Of a stretch of 64,000 nucleotides of DNA, positions 37,859-45,402 are shown in pieces (position 1 is the first letter of the stretch; every line of letters starts with the position of its first letter). The translations under genes were made by a program, and so were the position numbers. A model generated the notes under the pieces. That model was not told the DNA's origin, ran no database searches, and saw only the letters and a list, made by a program, of their open reading frames with translations. Origin of the DNA: Roseateles_B sp041905785 (GTDB lineage Bacteria > Pseudomonadota > Gammaproteobacteria > Burkholderiales > Burkholderiaceae_C); NCBI GenBank assembly GCA_041905785.1, contig JAYRKJ010000006.1, positions 1 to 64,000 on the forward strand, written 5' to 3'.

Positions 37859-38603
37859 CGGCGAGATCGCCGCGGCATGGCGCGATAGGCACCAGCCGGC
37901 GGCGCGCGCCGCGCTGGTGGACGCCTACACCCCTTTGGTGCGGAGCTTGGCCTCGCGGGCCTACGCCCGTCGTTCCGGCACTGCGCTGCAATTTGCCGAC
38001 CTCGTCCAGCAGGGCATGGTGGGACTGCTGGAGGCCATTGACCGCTTCGACCCCGAGCGCGGTCCTCGCTTCGAGTCCTTCGCCCTTGCACGCATCGAAG
38101 GCGCGATGCTGGACGGACTGGCCGTGTACAGCGAAGTACAGCAACAGCTGGCAAGACGCCGCGAAATCGAGCGGCGGCGTGCGGCTTCGCTGCGCCAGGG
38201 CGAGAACGCGGGGGTGGGCGCGGGGGTGGGCGCGGGCGAAGCCGATGCCGAGGAGGCGCCACGCTCCGCGCTCGAACAGCTGGCGGAGCTGGCGGTCGGC
38301 CTTGCCGTCGGCTTCCTGCTGGAGGATGCCGGTGCGGATGCGAATGCCGAGCCATCCATGCCCGACAACGCCTATGCCCGTACGGAGATGAAGCAAATGC
38401 GCCAGTTGCTCACCGAACTGGTCCAGCAGCTGCCTCGGCCCGAACACCGAGTACTGAAGCGCCACTACTTCCAGCAGCAGGGCTTCGACGAGATCGCGCA
38501 AGGCATGGGACTCACACGCGGCAGGATCTCCCAACTGCATCGTGCCGGTCTGCAGCACTTGCTGAGGCAGCTGCGAGCCCGCGGTTTCTGCTCCGAGGGC
38601 TGA
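37812..38603 (+). CDS. fliA: Flagellar-type sigma-28 factor FliA
   Basis: 263 residues. Sigma region 2 is clear (FADLVQQGMVGLLEAIDRFD, then ERGPRFESFALARIEGAMLD), as is region 4 (LPRPEHRVLKRHYFQQQGFD, then EIAQGMGLTRGRISQLHRAG). The middle holds a Gly/Val/Ala/Glu-rich insert (about 131-150) not usual in FliA. The ATG at 37812 overlaps fliP by 47 bases, and no later in-frame ATG precedes region 2. FliA normally drives filament and motor genes, none of which are present here. Its targets may be the apparatus itself or unlinked genes. No flgM anti-sigma gene is recognisable nearby. Confidence 0.92.
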   Translation: MAGTSSPERSWAPSTDGEIAAAWRDRHQPAARAALVDAYTPLVRSLASRAYARRSGTALQFADLVQQGMVGLLEAIDRFDPERGPRFESFALARIEGAMLDGLAVYSEVQQQLARRREIERRRAASLRQGENAGVGAGVGAGEADAEEAPRSALEQLAELAVGLAVGFLLEDAGADANAEPSMPDNAYARTEMKQMRQLLTELVQQLPRPEHRVLKRHYFQQQGFDEIAQGMGLTRGRISQLHRAGLQHLLRQLRARGFCSEG

Positions 38604-38613
38604 GCTCAGCGTC

Positions 38614-39015
38614 TCAGCCGCCGGGCGGCTCGCGACCCAGTGCCGTCATCTGCTCAAATGAATCGCTGATCAGCTGGGCGCAGGATTCGTCCTGCTCGAT
38701 GGCTCGGCTGGTTCTCTCGACCAGATCGCCGAAGTCAGGATCCAGCTGCAGGGACTCGCCCATGTCCCGGAGCAAGGCCACCTCAACCAGGAGCCGCAAG
38801 GCCTTGGACGCAGACCAGTCCGCTTGCGTGCAGGCCAGCCTGAGCCGCGCGCGAAGCCTTTCGGCGGGTGTCTTCCTGCCATCGCGTGGTGCCGCCTGAC
38901 GTGTCGATGGCACACCCTCGGCGACCTGCGCAGGGCGTCTGCCTTGGGCAGCCACGGTGTCGCTGCTGAGCATTTGCAGCAGGGCGGACAGGGGGGGAAC
39001 CGGAGTCAGTGCCAT
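38614..39015 (-). CDS. Hypothetical protein convergent with fliA
   Basis: 133 residues, not recognised. The first 55 residues are Pro/Ala/Arg-rich and likely disordered. Residues 55-125 are predicted helical and acidic (ACTQADWSASKALRLLVEVA ... LVERTSRAIEQDESCAQLIS). There is no signal peptide or membrane helix. The ATG at 39015 is preferred over TTG at 39021. Its stop lies 10 bases from the fliA stop. Size and location would fit a sigma-factor antagonist or export chaperone, but no FlgM or FlgN motif is visible, so no function is assigned. Confidence 0.6.
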   Translation of the reverse strand: MALTPVPPLSALLQMLSSDTVAAQGRRPAQVAEGVPSTRQAAPRDGRKTPAERLRARLRLACTQADWSASKALRLLVEVALLRDMGESLQLDPDFGDLVERTSRAIEQDESCAQLISDSFEQMTALGREPPGG

Positions 39016-39120
39016 TCGCAAAGCTTACTTGATCTGGACCCGTGGCATCACCACCGATGCGCCGCGGTTCTACGTCAGCATCCGCGATGGCGCGATGATT
39101 GCACCGCAGCAATGCCGCAC

Positions 39121-39156
39121 CCAAGGCTGCATCCAAGGCTGCATCCAAGGCTGCAT
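39121..39156. repeat. Three perfect 12-bp tandem repeats
   Basis: The unit ccaaggctgcat occurs three times head to tail, followed by a decayed fourth copy. It lies in the intergenic region between the small unknown gene and the tRNA-Val terminator. No coding use is evident. Probably slippage-generated. Confidence 0.85.
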
Positions 39157-39190
39157 CCAAAGCCTGATCCCAACCCTAGCTCCAACCCCC

Positions 39191-39227
39191 AAAAGAAAAA
39201 ACCCGACAGATCCAAGGATCTACCGGG
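39191..39227 (-). terminator. Intrinsic terminator of tRNA-Val
   Basis: On the minus strand a 12-base stem with near-perfect pairing (arms at 39216-39227 and 39202-39213, AGATCC/GGATCT core flanked by CCCG/CGGG) is followed by the run TTTTTTCTTTT (39201-39191). It sits about 80 bases downstream of the tRNA gene. A classic Rho-independent terminator. Confidence 0.88.
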
Positions 39228-39305
39228 CTTCTTTGGGTCCCCCGCCAAAAACGGGGCCTACCTGATGAGAGCGCTCATGATCAACACATGATCGATCTCC
39301 AAATC

Positions 39306-39382
39306 TGGTAGGCGCGATTGGATTCGAACCAACGACCCCCACCATGTCAAGGTGGTGCTCTAACCAACTGAGCTACGCGCCT
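39306..39382 (-). tRNA. tRNA-Val (anticodon GAC)
   Basis: A 77-base cloverleaf. Acceptor arms are AGGCGCG/CGCGCCT, the D-arm contains TAGCTCAGTTGGTTAGAGC, the anticodon stem-loop is CCACC-TTGACAT-GGTGG with GAC in the loop, the T-arm contains GGTTCGAATCC, and the 3' CCA is encoded. No integrase or duplicated 3' end was found next to it. The minus-strand transcript ends at the hairpin at 39191-39227. Confidence 0.97.
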
Positions 39383-39505
39383 GAAGAGCTTCGCACTATA
39401 GCATGGAATTTCTGGAGTTGTCTAGATACTCGAAATTTTCTTCATGCATGCCGCTGGGAAGGCCTCTCGACGGCGCGAGCCGGCCGATCTCCTGCAGCCA
39501 TGAAT

Positions 39506-41776
39506 TCAGCGCCGCCGCGCACTGCGCACGCCGCTGACCTGGGTCACCGCCTGCAGCACTTTCGCCAGCCGGGTCGAGTCGCTGATTTCAACGGTTAGGC
39601 TGATCCAGCTGTTGGCGCCCTTGCTTTGCTTGCTGGGCTGCAGGTTCATGGCGGTGACGTTGAGCTTTTCCTTGGCGAAGACCTCCAGCACGTCGCGCAG
39701 CAGGTGCTGGCGCTCCATGGCGTCGATGATGACGTCCACTGGATAGGCCAGGCCCTGCCCGCCCTTGCCCGACTGCTCGCCCCAGGTCACGGCGATCACG
39801 CGTTCGGGCGCGCGCTGGGCCATCTCGCGGAAGTTGCTGCAGTCGCAGCGGTGGATGGCCACGCCCTTGCCGCGGGTGACGTAGCCGCTGATCTCGTCCG
39901 GCGGCGCCGGGCGGCAGCAGCGCGCGAGGTTGGTCAGTAGGGAGTCCACGCCCACGACCAGCACGCCGCCCTGCCCCGCGCCCTTGCTGCCGGCCTTGGT
40001 GCGGCGCAGGGCCAGCTGCTCGTCGGTCTCGGGCTGCTGCTCCTGCGGGCGCAGCAGCAGCTCGATGTTGCGCAGCGAGTACTCGTCCTTGCCCACCACC
40101 TCGAACAGGGCGTCCGCATTCTTGAAGCCCAGCCGCGAGGCCAGGTCCTCCAGCTTGACGGCCGTGCGGCCTTCGCGCTGCAACAGCTTCTCGACCAGCT
40201 CGCGGCCCTTGGCCACCGTCTGGGCCTGGGCCTGGGCGTTGAACCAGGCCCTCACCTTGGCACGGCTGCGCGGGCTCTGCAGATAACCCAGCTCAGGATT
40301 GAGCCAGTCCAGCGAGGGCCCGCCCCCTTCCTTGAGCGCGCTGATCTCGATGGTCTGGCCGCTTTGCAGGGACGTGTTCAGCGGCACCATCTGGCCGTCG
40401 ACCTTGGCGCCGCGGCAGCGGTGTCCGAGGTCGGTGTGCACCGCGTAGGCGAAGTCCACCGGCGTGGAGCCTGCCGTCAGCTCCACCACCGCGGACTGCG
40501 GCGTGAAGACGTAGATGCGGTCGTCGAAGACCCCCTGGGCCTCGTTGCTGACGTAGTCCCGCTCCCAGGCCAGCAGCTGGCGCAGCACGGCCTTGCGGGC
40601 CTGCGCGACCTGCTCCTCGAAGTCGCCCGCCGCCGCCACGCCGGCATAGCCCTTGGTCCCGGCCTCCTTGTAGGCCCAGTGCGCGGCCACACCGTGCTCG
40701 GCGTGCTCGTGCATGGCGCGGGTGCGGATCTGCACCTCCATGGCCTTTTCATCGGCACCCCGCACCACCGTGTGCAGGGACTGGTAGCCATTGGGCTTGG
40801 GTTTGGCGATGTAGTCATCGAACTCGCCGGCCACGGGCTGGTACTTCTCGTGCAGGTGGCTCAGCACGGCATAGCAGTCCGCCACGTCCTTGACGATGAC
40901 GCGCAGAGCGCGCAGGTCAAAGACCCGCTCCAGGCTCAGGTTCTTGCCCTGCATCTTCTTCCAGATGCTGTAGAGGTGCTTGGGCCGCCCCTGCACCTCG
41001 GCCTCGATGCCCAGCGCATGCAACTCGTGCAGCAGGGCCAGGCGCGCCGACTCGACGTTGTGCTCGCGCTCCAGACGCTTTTCGTCCAGGCCCTTCGCGA
41101 TGGCCTTGTAGGTCTCGGGCTCCAGAAAGCGGAAGGACAGGTCCTCCAGTTCCCATTTGATCTGCCAGATGCCCAGACGGTTGGCCAGCGGCGCGAAGAC
41201 CTGCAGCGACTCGGTGGCCAGCGCCTGCGGGCAAGGCCGCTTGCTGGCGGCGTAGTAGCGCAGGGTCTGCAGCCGTGAGGCCAGGCGCAGCAGCACCACG
41301 CGCAGATCGCGGGAAAAGGCCAGCAGCATCTTGCGCACGCGCTCGGTCTGCTGCTGGCGCTGCTCATCCTCGACCAGGGCCTCGCGCGCCGCACGCTGGA
41401 TTTGCACCAGCTTGCGCGTGTGGGTCACCAGGCTGGCATGGCTCTCGCCAAAGGCCTTGGCAACGATCTCCTCGGGCTTGTTGAGGAAGTCCCCCGCATA
41501 GACCAGGTAGGCCGCGGCCTGCATGGCCGGCGCGGCGCCCACGCCGGCCAGCAGCGCGGCCACGCCGTCGGCATGGGCCAGCGCGTCCTCGCCGGTGTCC
41601 AGCGGCTGCCCGCGCAGCAGGGGCTCGGCGAAGGCCCGGGCGCGGGCCACGGGCAGCAGGGGCGCCCCCTGCGCCAGCGGATCCGCCCCGGGCAGGGCCG
41701 CGGGCAGGCCGGCATCGGCCAGCGCCACGATGGGCGCCGCGTGCTCATTGGGATGTACAGCAACTCCAGTCTTCAT
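39506..41776 (-). CDS. relA: (p)ppGpp synthetase RelA
   Basis: 756 residues. The N-terminal hydrolase-like domain is degenerate: where SpoT has the HD metal site, this has AAAYLVYAGDFL, so hydrolysis is unlikely. The synthetase domain is intact (RVFDLRALRVIVKDVADCYA; GEFDDYIAKPKPNGYQSLHT) with the ExDD-type acidic motif of RelA. TGS (GSTPVDFAYAVHTDLGHRCR), zinc-finger and C-terminal ACT regions follow. It makes the stringent alarmone on stalled ribosomes. The start overlaps the hydrolase gene stop by 4 bases. Confidence 0.95.
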   Translation of the reverse strand: MKTGVAVHPNEHAAPIVALADAGLPAALPGADPLAQGAPLLPVARARAFAEPLLRGQPLDTGEDALAHADGVAALLAGVGAAPAMQAAAYLVYAGDFLNKPEEIVAKAFGESHASLVTHTRKLVQIQRAAREALVEDEQRQQQTERVRKMLLAFSRDLRVVLLRLASRLQTLRYYAASKRPCPQALATESLQVFAPLANRLGIWQIKWELEDLSFRFLEPETYKAIAKGLDEKRLEREHNVESARLALLHELHALGIEAEVQGRPKHLYSIWKKMQGKNLSLERVFDLRALRVIVKDVADCYAVLSHLHEKYQPVAGEFDDYIAKPKPNGYQSLHTVVRGADEKAMEVQIRTRAMHEHAEHGVAAHWAYKEAGTKGYAGVAAAGDFEEQVAQARKAVLRQLLAWERDYVSNEAQGVFDDRIYVFTPQSAVVELTAGSTPVDFAYAVHTDLGHRCRGAKVDGQMVPLNTSLQSGQTIEISALKEGGGPSLDWLNPELGYLQSPRSRAKVRAWFNAQAQAQTVAKGRELVEKLLQREGRTAVKLEDLASRLGFKNADALFEVVGKDEYSLRNIELLLRPQEQQPETDEQLALRRTKAGSKGAGQGGVLVVGVDSLLTNLARCCRPAPPDEISGYVTRGKGVAIHRCDCSNFREMAQRAPERVIAVTWGEQSGKGGQGLAYPVDVIIDAMERQHLLRDVLEVFAKEKLNVTAMNLQPSKQSKGANSWISLTVEISDSTRLAKVLQAVTQVSGVRSARRR

Positions 41777-42651
41777 GCGCGCTTCAGGAACTCCTCGACG
41801 ATGGCGATCTGCGCTTCGTCACTGAACATGGGGGCGTGTCCGACCCCGGCGATCTCGACCAACTCGGCGCGCGGGCCGCGTTGCGTCATGGCTTCGGCGG
41901 TGGCGCGCGAGAGCAGGTCCGACTCGGCACCGCGGATCAGCAAGGTCGGCATGCGCAGGCTGTCATAACCGGCCCACAGCATCTGCTCGCCCATCTTGGC
42001 GATCTCGGGCGTCACCGCAGCCACCGCCTGGGCAATGGCCGGGTCGTAATGCAGCTTGAGCAGCTCGCCGTCCGCGCCGGGTTCCGGCCGGAACATGGGC
42101 CGCGACAGCGTCAGCCAGTCAGCGTCAGGGATGGGACCAAAGCCGGCCGAGATGCTGCGCAGATAGGCCGCGCCCTCCTCCAGCGTCTTGAAGCGCCGCG
42201 GCTGGCCCAGATAGCTTCCAATGCGCTGCAGCGCCGCGGGCTCGATGCTGGGCCCGACGTCATTGAGCACCAGGCGGCGGATGGGCGTGTCCGGCAGCGA
42301 GGCCAGGCCCAGGCCGATCAGCCCGCCCATGGAGGTGCCCACCCAGTCCACCTGCTCCACATCCAGGCGGGCCAGCAGCGTGACCATGTCGGCCACATAG
42401 GTGGGGATCTGGTACGCGGCGGGGTTCCGGAGCCAATCGCTGCGGCCCCGGCCCACCACATCGGGGCAGACCACGCGGTAGTCGCGGCTGAGGCGGCGGG
42501 CCAGACGGTCGAAGTCGCGCCCCTGGCGCGCCAGGCCGTGCACACAGACCAGCACCCGGGGGTTGTCCCGGGCGCCCCACTCCCAATAGGCCATGCGGTG
42601 CAGGCCGGTGGCACTGATGCAGCGAACGGTATTCAGCAGCGGTTCAGACAT
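41773..42651 (-). CDS. Alpha/beta hydrolase
   Basis: 292 residues with an alpha/beta hydrolase fold. The oxyanion region is CVHGLARQGRDFDRLA, the nucleophile elbow is GTSMGG (Ser about residue 106), an acid follows in ALLIRGAESDLLSR-type sequence, and the catalytic His is in AGVGHAPMFSDE near the C-terminus. Substrate unknown; close relatives are annotated as esterases or hydrolases. The ATG at 42651 is preferred over 42666 because an AGGA site lies 9 bases upstream. Co-transcribed with relA through a 4-base overlap and divergent from bdhA. Confidence 0.85.
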   Translation of the reverse strand: MSEPLLNTVRCISATGLHRMAYWEWGARDNPRVLVCVHGLARQGRDFDRLARRLSRDYRVVCPDVVGRGRSDWLRNPAAYQIPTYVADMVTLLARLDVEQVDWVGTSMGGLIGLGLASLPDTPIRRLVLNDVGPSIEPAALQRIGSYLGQPRRFKTLEEGAAYLRSISAGFGPIPDADWLTLSRPMFRPEPGADGELLKLHYDPAIAQAVAAVTPEIAKMGEQMLWAGYDSLRMPTLLIRGAESDLLSRATAEAMTQRGPRAELVEIAGVGHAPMFSDEAQIAIVEEFLKRA

Positions 42652-42793
42652 TGTTTGTATCCTCACGTGGACGACGTGGAAGCGCCGGGCACGCCCCGGG
42701 GATCCCGAACGCCCGCGAGGGCGCTGACGGCATTCTGCACCGGCACGCCAACCCCGCCCCGAAAGCCCAAGCAGACCCCAGAAAGGAATTCAC

Positions 42794-43564
42794 ATGTTGA
42801 AAGGCAAGACAGCGCTGGTCACCGGCTCCACCAGCGGCATCGGGCTGGGCATGGCCCTGGCCCTGGCGCGCGAGGGCGCCAACATCGTGCTCAACGGCTT
42901 TGGCGACGCCGAGGGCCCCAAGACCGAGGTCGCCGCGCTGGGCGTCAAGGTGGGCTACCACGGGGCCGACATGAGCCAGCCCGCGCAGATTGCCGAGCTG
43001 ATGACCTATGCCGAGCGGGAGTTCGGCGGCGTGGACATCCTGGTCAACAACGCCGGCATCCAGCATGTGGCGCCCGTGCAGGACTTTCCGCCCGAGCGCT
43101 GGGACGCCATCATCGCCATCAACCTGAGCTCGGCCTTCCACACCACGCGCCTGGCCCTGCCGAGCATGCTGAACAAGGGCTGGGGGCGCGTCATCAACGT
43201 GGCCTCGGTGCACGGCCTGGTGGCATCGGCGCAGAAGTCGGCCTATGTGGCGGCCAAGCACGGGCTGGTGGGCTTCACCAAGTCCGTCGCCCTCGAAACG
43301 GCGACGAGCCCGGTGACCGTCAATGCCATCTGCCCAGGCTGGGTGCTGACCCCCCTGGTGCAAAAGCAGGTCGACGCTCGCGCCGCTGCCGATGGCGTCG
43401 ACACGGAGGAAGCCAAACGCCGCCTGCTGGCCGAGAAGCAGCCCTCGCTGCAGTTCACCACGCCCGAGCAGCTGGGTGCGCTGGCGGTTTTCCTGTGCTC
43501 CGAGGCCGCCGCCAACGTGCGCGGCCAGGCCTGGAGCCTGGACGGCGGCTGGACCGCCCAGTAA
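42794..43564 (+). CDS. bdhA: 3-hydroxybutyrate dehydrogenase (SDR family)
   Basis: 256 residues. Short-chain dehydrogenase with the cofactor motif TGSTSGIG (about 10-17), NNAG (88-91), the catalytic Ser-Tyr-Lys set (NVASVHGLVASAQKSAYVAAK) and the bdhA-like C-terminus RRLLAEKQPSLQFTTPEQLG. It oxidises D-3-hydroxybutyrate to acetoacetate with NAD, usually in polyhydroxybutyrate turnover. It has a gaaagga ribosome-binding site and a single-gene layout between a divergent hydrolase and a convergent SIMPL gene. Confidence 0.9.
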   Translation: MLKGKTALVTGSTSGIGLGMALALAREGANIVLNGFGDAEGPKTEVAALGVKVGYHGADMSQPAQIAELMTYAEREFGGVDILVNNAGIQHVAPVQDFPPERWDAIIAINLSSAFHTTRLALPSMLNKGWGRVINVASVHGLVASAQKSAYVAAKHGLVGFTKSVALETATSPVTVNAICPGWVLTPLVQKQVDARAAADGVDTEEAKRRLLAEKQPSLQFTTPEQLGALAVFLCSEAAANVRGQAWSLDGGWTAQ

Positions 43565-43619
43565 GCGAGCCAGGACCCGGGCCGAGCCGCGGCCCGACCC
43601 CTTTCAGCGTCTCAGCGTC

Positions 43620-44351
43620 TCAGCGCTTCATCACGACGGAGCCGGTCACGCTGACGCTCACGGTCGCCTTGCCGGCCTCCACCGGCAGGGCTTCGTCCAT
43701 CACGGCACCTGCCGCCTTCATGCGCAGCGCGGGCGCGGCCATCGGCATGGGCCCGGCATCCTGCGTGCTGACGCTCACTTCGCCGATGTCATAGGCACTG
43801 AAGCCGAACTGCTTCACATAGTCCGCGGCACGCGCCTTGAACTGGGCGATGGCCTGGGCCACCACGGCGCTCTCCTGCTGTTCGCGCGCCTCCTTGGACA
43901 GGCTGTAGCCCACCCGCGCAATGCTCATGGTGCCAATGCGGCCCGTCAGCTCGGAGATGGCGGCGACGTTCTTGCCTTCCACCAACAGCTCGGCCGAACC
44001 CTGCCAGCCGTTGATGTAGGTCTGGCCGTTCTTGCTCCCGTAGCGCGGGTACAGCGAGAAGTTGCCCGTCTGCACCTCGACCTGCCCCGGCTTGGCGATC
44101 TTCCTGGCCTCGGCCAGCGCTGCATCCAAGGCCTGCTTCAGGGCCAGCTGGACGGCCGCGGCATTGCTGCCGTCCTTGCTGGTGGAGAAGACCACGCCCA
44201 GGGTGTCGCGGTTCACGTCGATGCTGGCCGTGGCCGACAGGCTCAGCCGGTCCTTGGGCAGCAAACTGCCCGACTGCTGGGCCAACGCCGGCAGCGCGGC
44301 CGAGCCCAGGATGAGACCGGCCCACGCGGCACGGTGCAGTCGCTTGTTCAT
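43620..44351 (-). CDS. Periplasmic SIMPL-domain (DUF541) protein
   Basis: 243 residues with a Sec signal peptide (1-24, cut near ALAQQ) and a SIMPL domain with LSLSATASIDVNRDTLGVVF and VQLALKQALDAALAEARK. Members are periplasmic or outer-membrane proteins of poorly known function, linked to oxidative stress in some species. The start at 44351 has the strong site AAGGAGG 6 bases upstream. It is divergent from ompR and convergent with bdhA. Confidence 0.88.
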   Translation of the reverse strand: MNKRLHRAAWAGLILGSAALPALAQQSGSLLPKDRLSLSATASIDVNRDTLGVVFSTSKDGSNAAAVQLALKQALDAALAEARKIAKPGQVEVQTGNFSLYPRYGSKNGQTYINGWQGSAELLVEGKNVAAISELTGRIGTMSIARVGYSLSKEAREQQESAVVAQAIAQFKARAADYVKQFGFSAYDIGEVSVSTQDAGPMPMAAPALRMKAAGAVMDEALPVEAGKATVSVSVTGSVVMKR

Positions 44352-44464
44352 GCAATCCTCCTTGGAATCCTGGATAAAGGCAGAGGCCTGACCATAGCAG
44401 GCCGAGCTGCGCCCGCCCACAACGGCGCGCGCCCGCCCCTCGTTGGCAGGGTCGACGCTGAGTT

Positions 44465-44545
44465 GTTACCAAACCGTAACGACTGTTGATTCGGTTGCGA
44501 TTCATGCCGCGAACAGGCCCACAATGGCGCTGTTACATATTTCCC
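44465..44545 (+). promoter_or_regulatory. Candidate ompR promoter/autoregulatory region
   Basis: It contains a palindrome with arms GTTAC (44465-44469) and GTAAC (44476-44480), and a second GTTACATAT element at 44532-44540 just before the ompR ribosome-binding site. Enteric OmpR boxes carry a similar GTAACATAT-type half-site. OmpR autoregulation is inferred from these matches alone. Confidence 0.35.
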
Positions 44546-44555
44546 GGAGCCATCC

Positions 44556-45284
44556 ATGAGCAGCAGTACCCGCGCCAACCGCATCCTCGTCGTCGATGAC
44601 GATGCCCGTATTCGCGACCTGCTGCGCCGCTACCTGACGCAGGAAGGCTTCGAGGTGCTGCTCGCCGAAGACAGCAAGGCCCTCAACAAGCAGCTGACCC
44701 GCGAGACCGTCGACCTCATCGTGCTGGACCTCATGATGCCCGGCGAAGACGGCCTGTCCATCTGCCGCCGACTGCGCGCCGCCAACGACAGCACGCCCAT
44801 CATCATGCTGACGGCCAAGGTCGAGGAAGTGGACCGCATCGTGGGCCTGGAAGTGGGGGCCGACGACTACCTGGCCAAGCCCTTCAACCCGCGCGAGCTG
44901 CTGGCCCGCATCAATGCCGTGCTGCGCCGCCGTCCGGCCATGGAGGCGCCCGGGGCTCCCTCCAAGGAGCCGATGACCGTCAGCTTCGGCCCCTTCGAGT
45001 TCGACCTGGCCTTGCGCCGGCTGTCCAAGAACGGCGAGCCGCTGCCGCTGACCACCGGCGAGTTCTCCATGCTCAAGGCTCTGGTGCGGCATCCGCGCCA
45101 GCCGCTCTCGCGCGACAAGCTGGCCCAACTGGCCCGCGGACGCGAGTTCGAGCCTTTCGACCGCAGCCTGGACGTGCAGATTTCGCGCCTGCGCAAGCTG
45201 CTGGAGGCCGACCCGGCCCAGCCCCGCTATATTCAGACGGTCTGGGGCGTGGGCTACGTCTTCGTGCCGGACGAGAACAGCTGA
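44556..45284 (+). CDS. ompR: Response regulator OmpR
   Basis: 242 residues. Receiver domain with acidic pocket VVDDD (12-16), phospho-acceptor Asp58 (VLDLMMPGEDG), conserved Thr in MLTAK and Lys in AKPFNP. The OmpR/PhoB winged helix is at about 140-237, ending RYIQTVWGVGYVFVPD. It acts with the adjacent EnvZ in osmotic and envelope gene control. The ATG is preceded by cccggag. Confidence 0.95.
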   Translation: MSSSTRANRILVVDDDARIRDLLRRYLTQEGFEVLLAEDSKALNKQLTRETVDLIVLDLMMPGEDGLSICRRLRAANDSTPIIMLTAKVEEVDRIVGLEVGADDYLAKPFNPRELLARINAVLRRRPAMEAPGAPSKEPMTVSFGPFEFDLALRRLSKNGEPLPLTTGEFSMLKALVRHPRQPLSRDKLAQLARGREFEPFDRSLDVQISRLRKLLEADPAQPRYIQTVWGVGYVFVPDENS

Positions 45285-45402
45285 TCCGCTTTGATCTCCT
45301 TTTGATCTCCTTGTGTCCCGGCGCCGCCCGTGCCGGGGAACGCCCGCCACCGACCGCCGTCGCACGGCGCTGCCCCCCGTCCTGGGGGCCCCTCGAGCGC
45401 TC

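Noticed and set aside
17260..38603. Classical injectisome (SctC secretin type) interpretation
   Set aside because: The cluster has FlgG/H/I rod and rings and a FlgE hook, and no secretin, needle or translocon genes, so it is flagellar in type.
39306..39382. tRNA-Val as an integration site for the flagellar-type island
   Set aside because: No integrase gene, no duplicated tRNA 3' end and no att-like repeat were seen at either side of the cluster.
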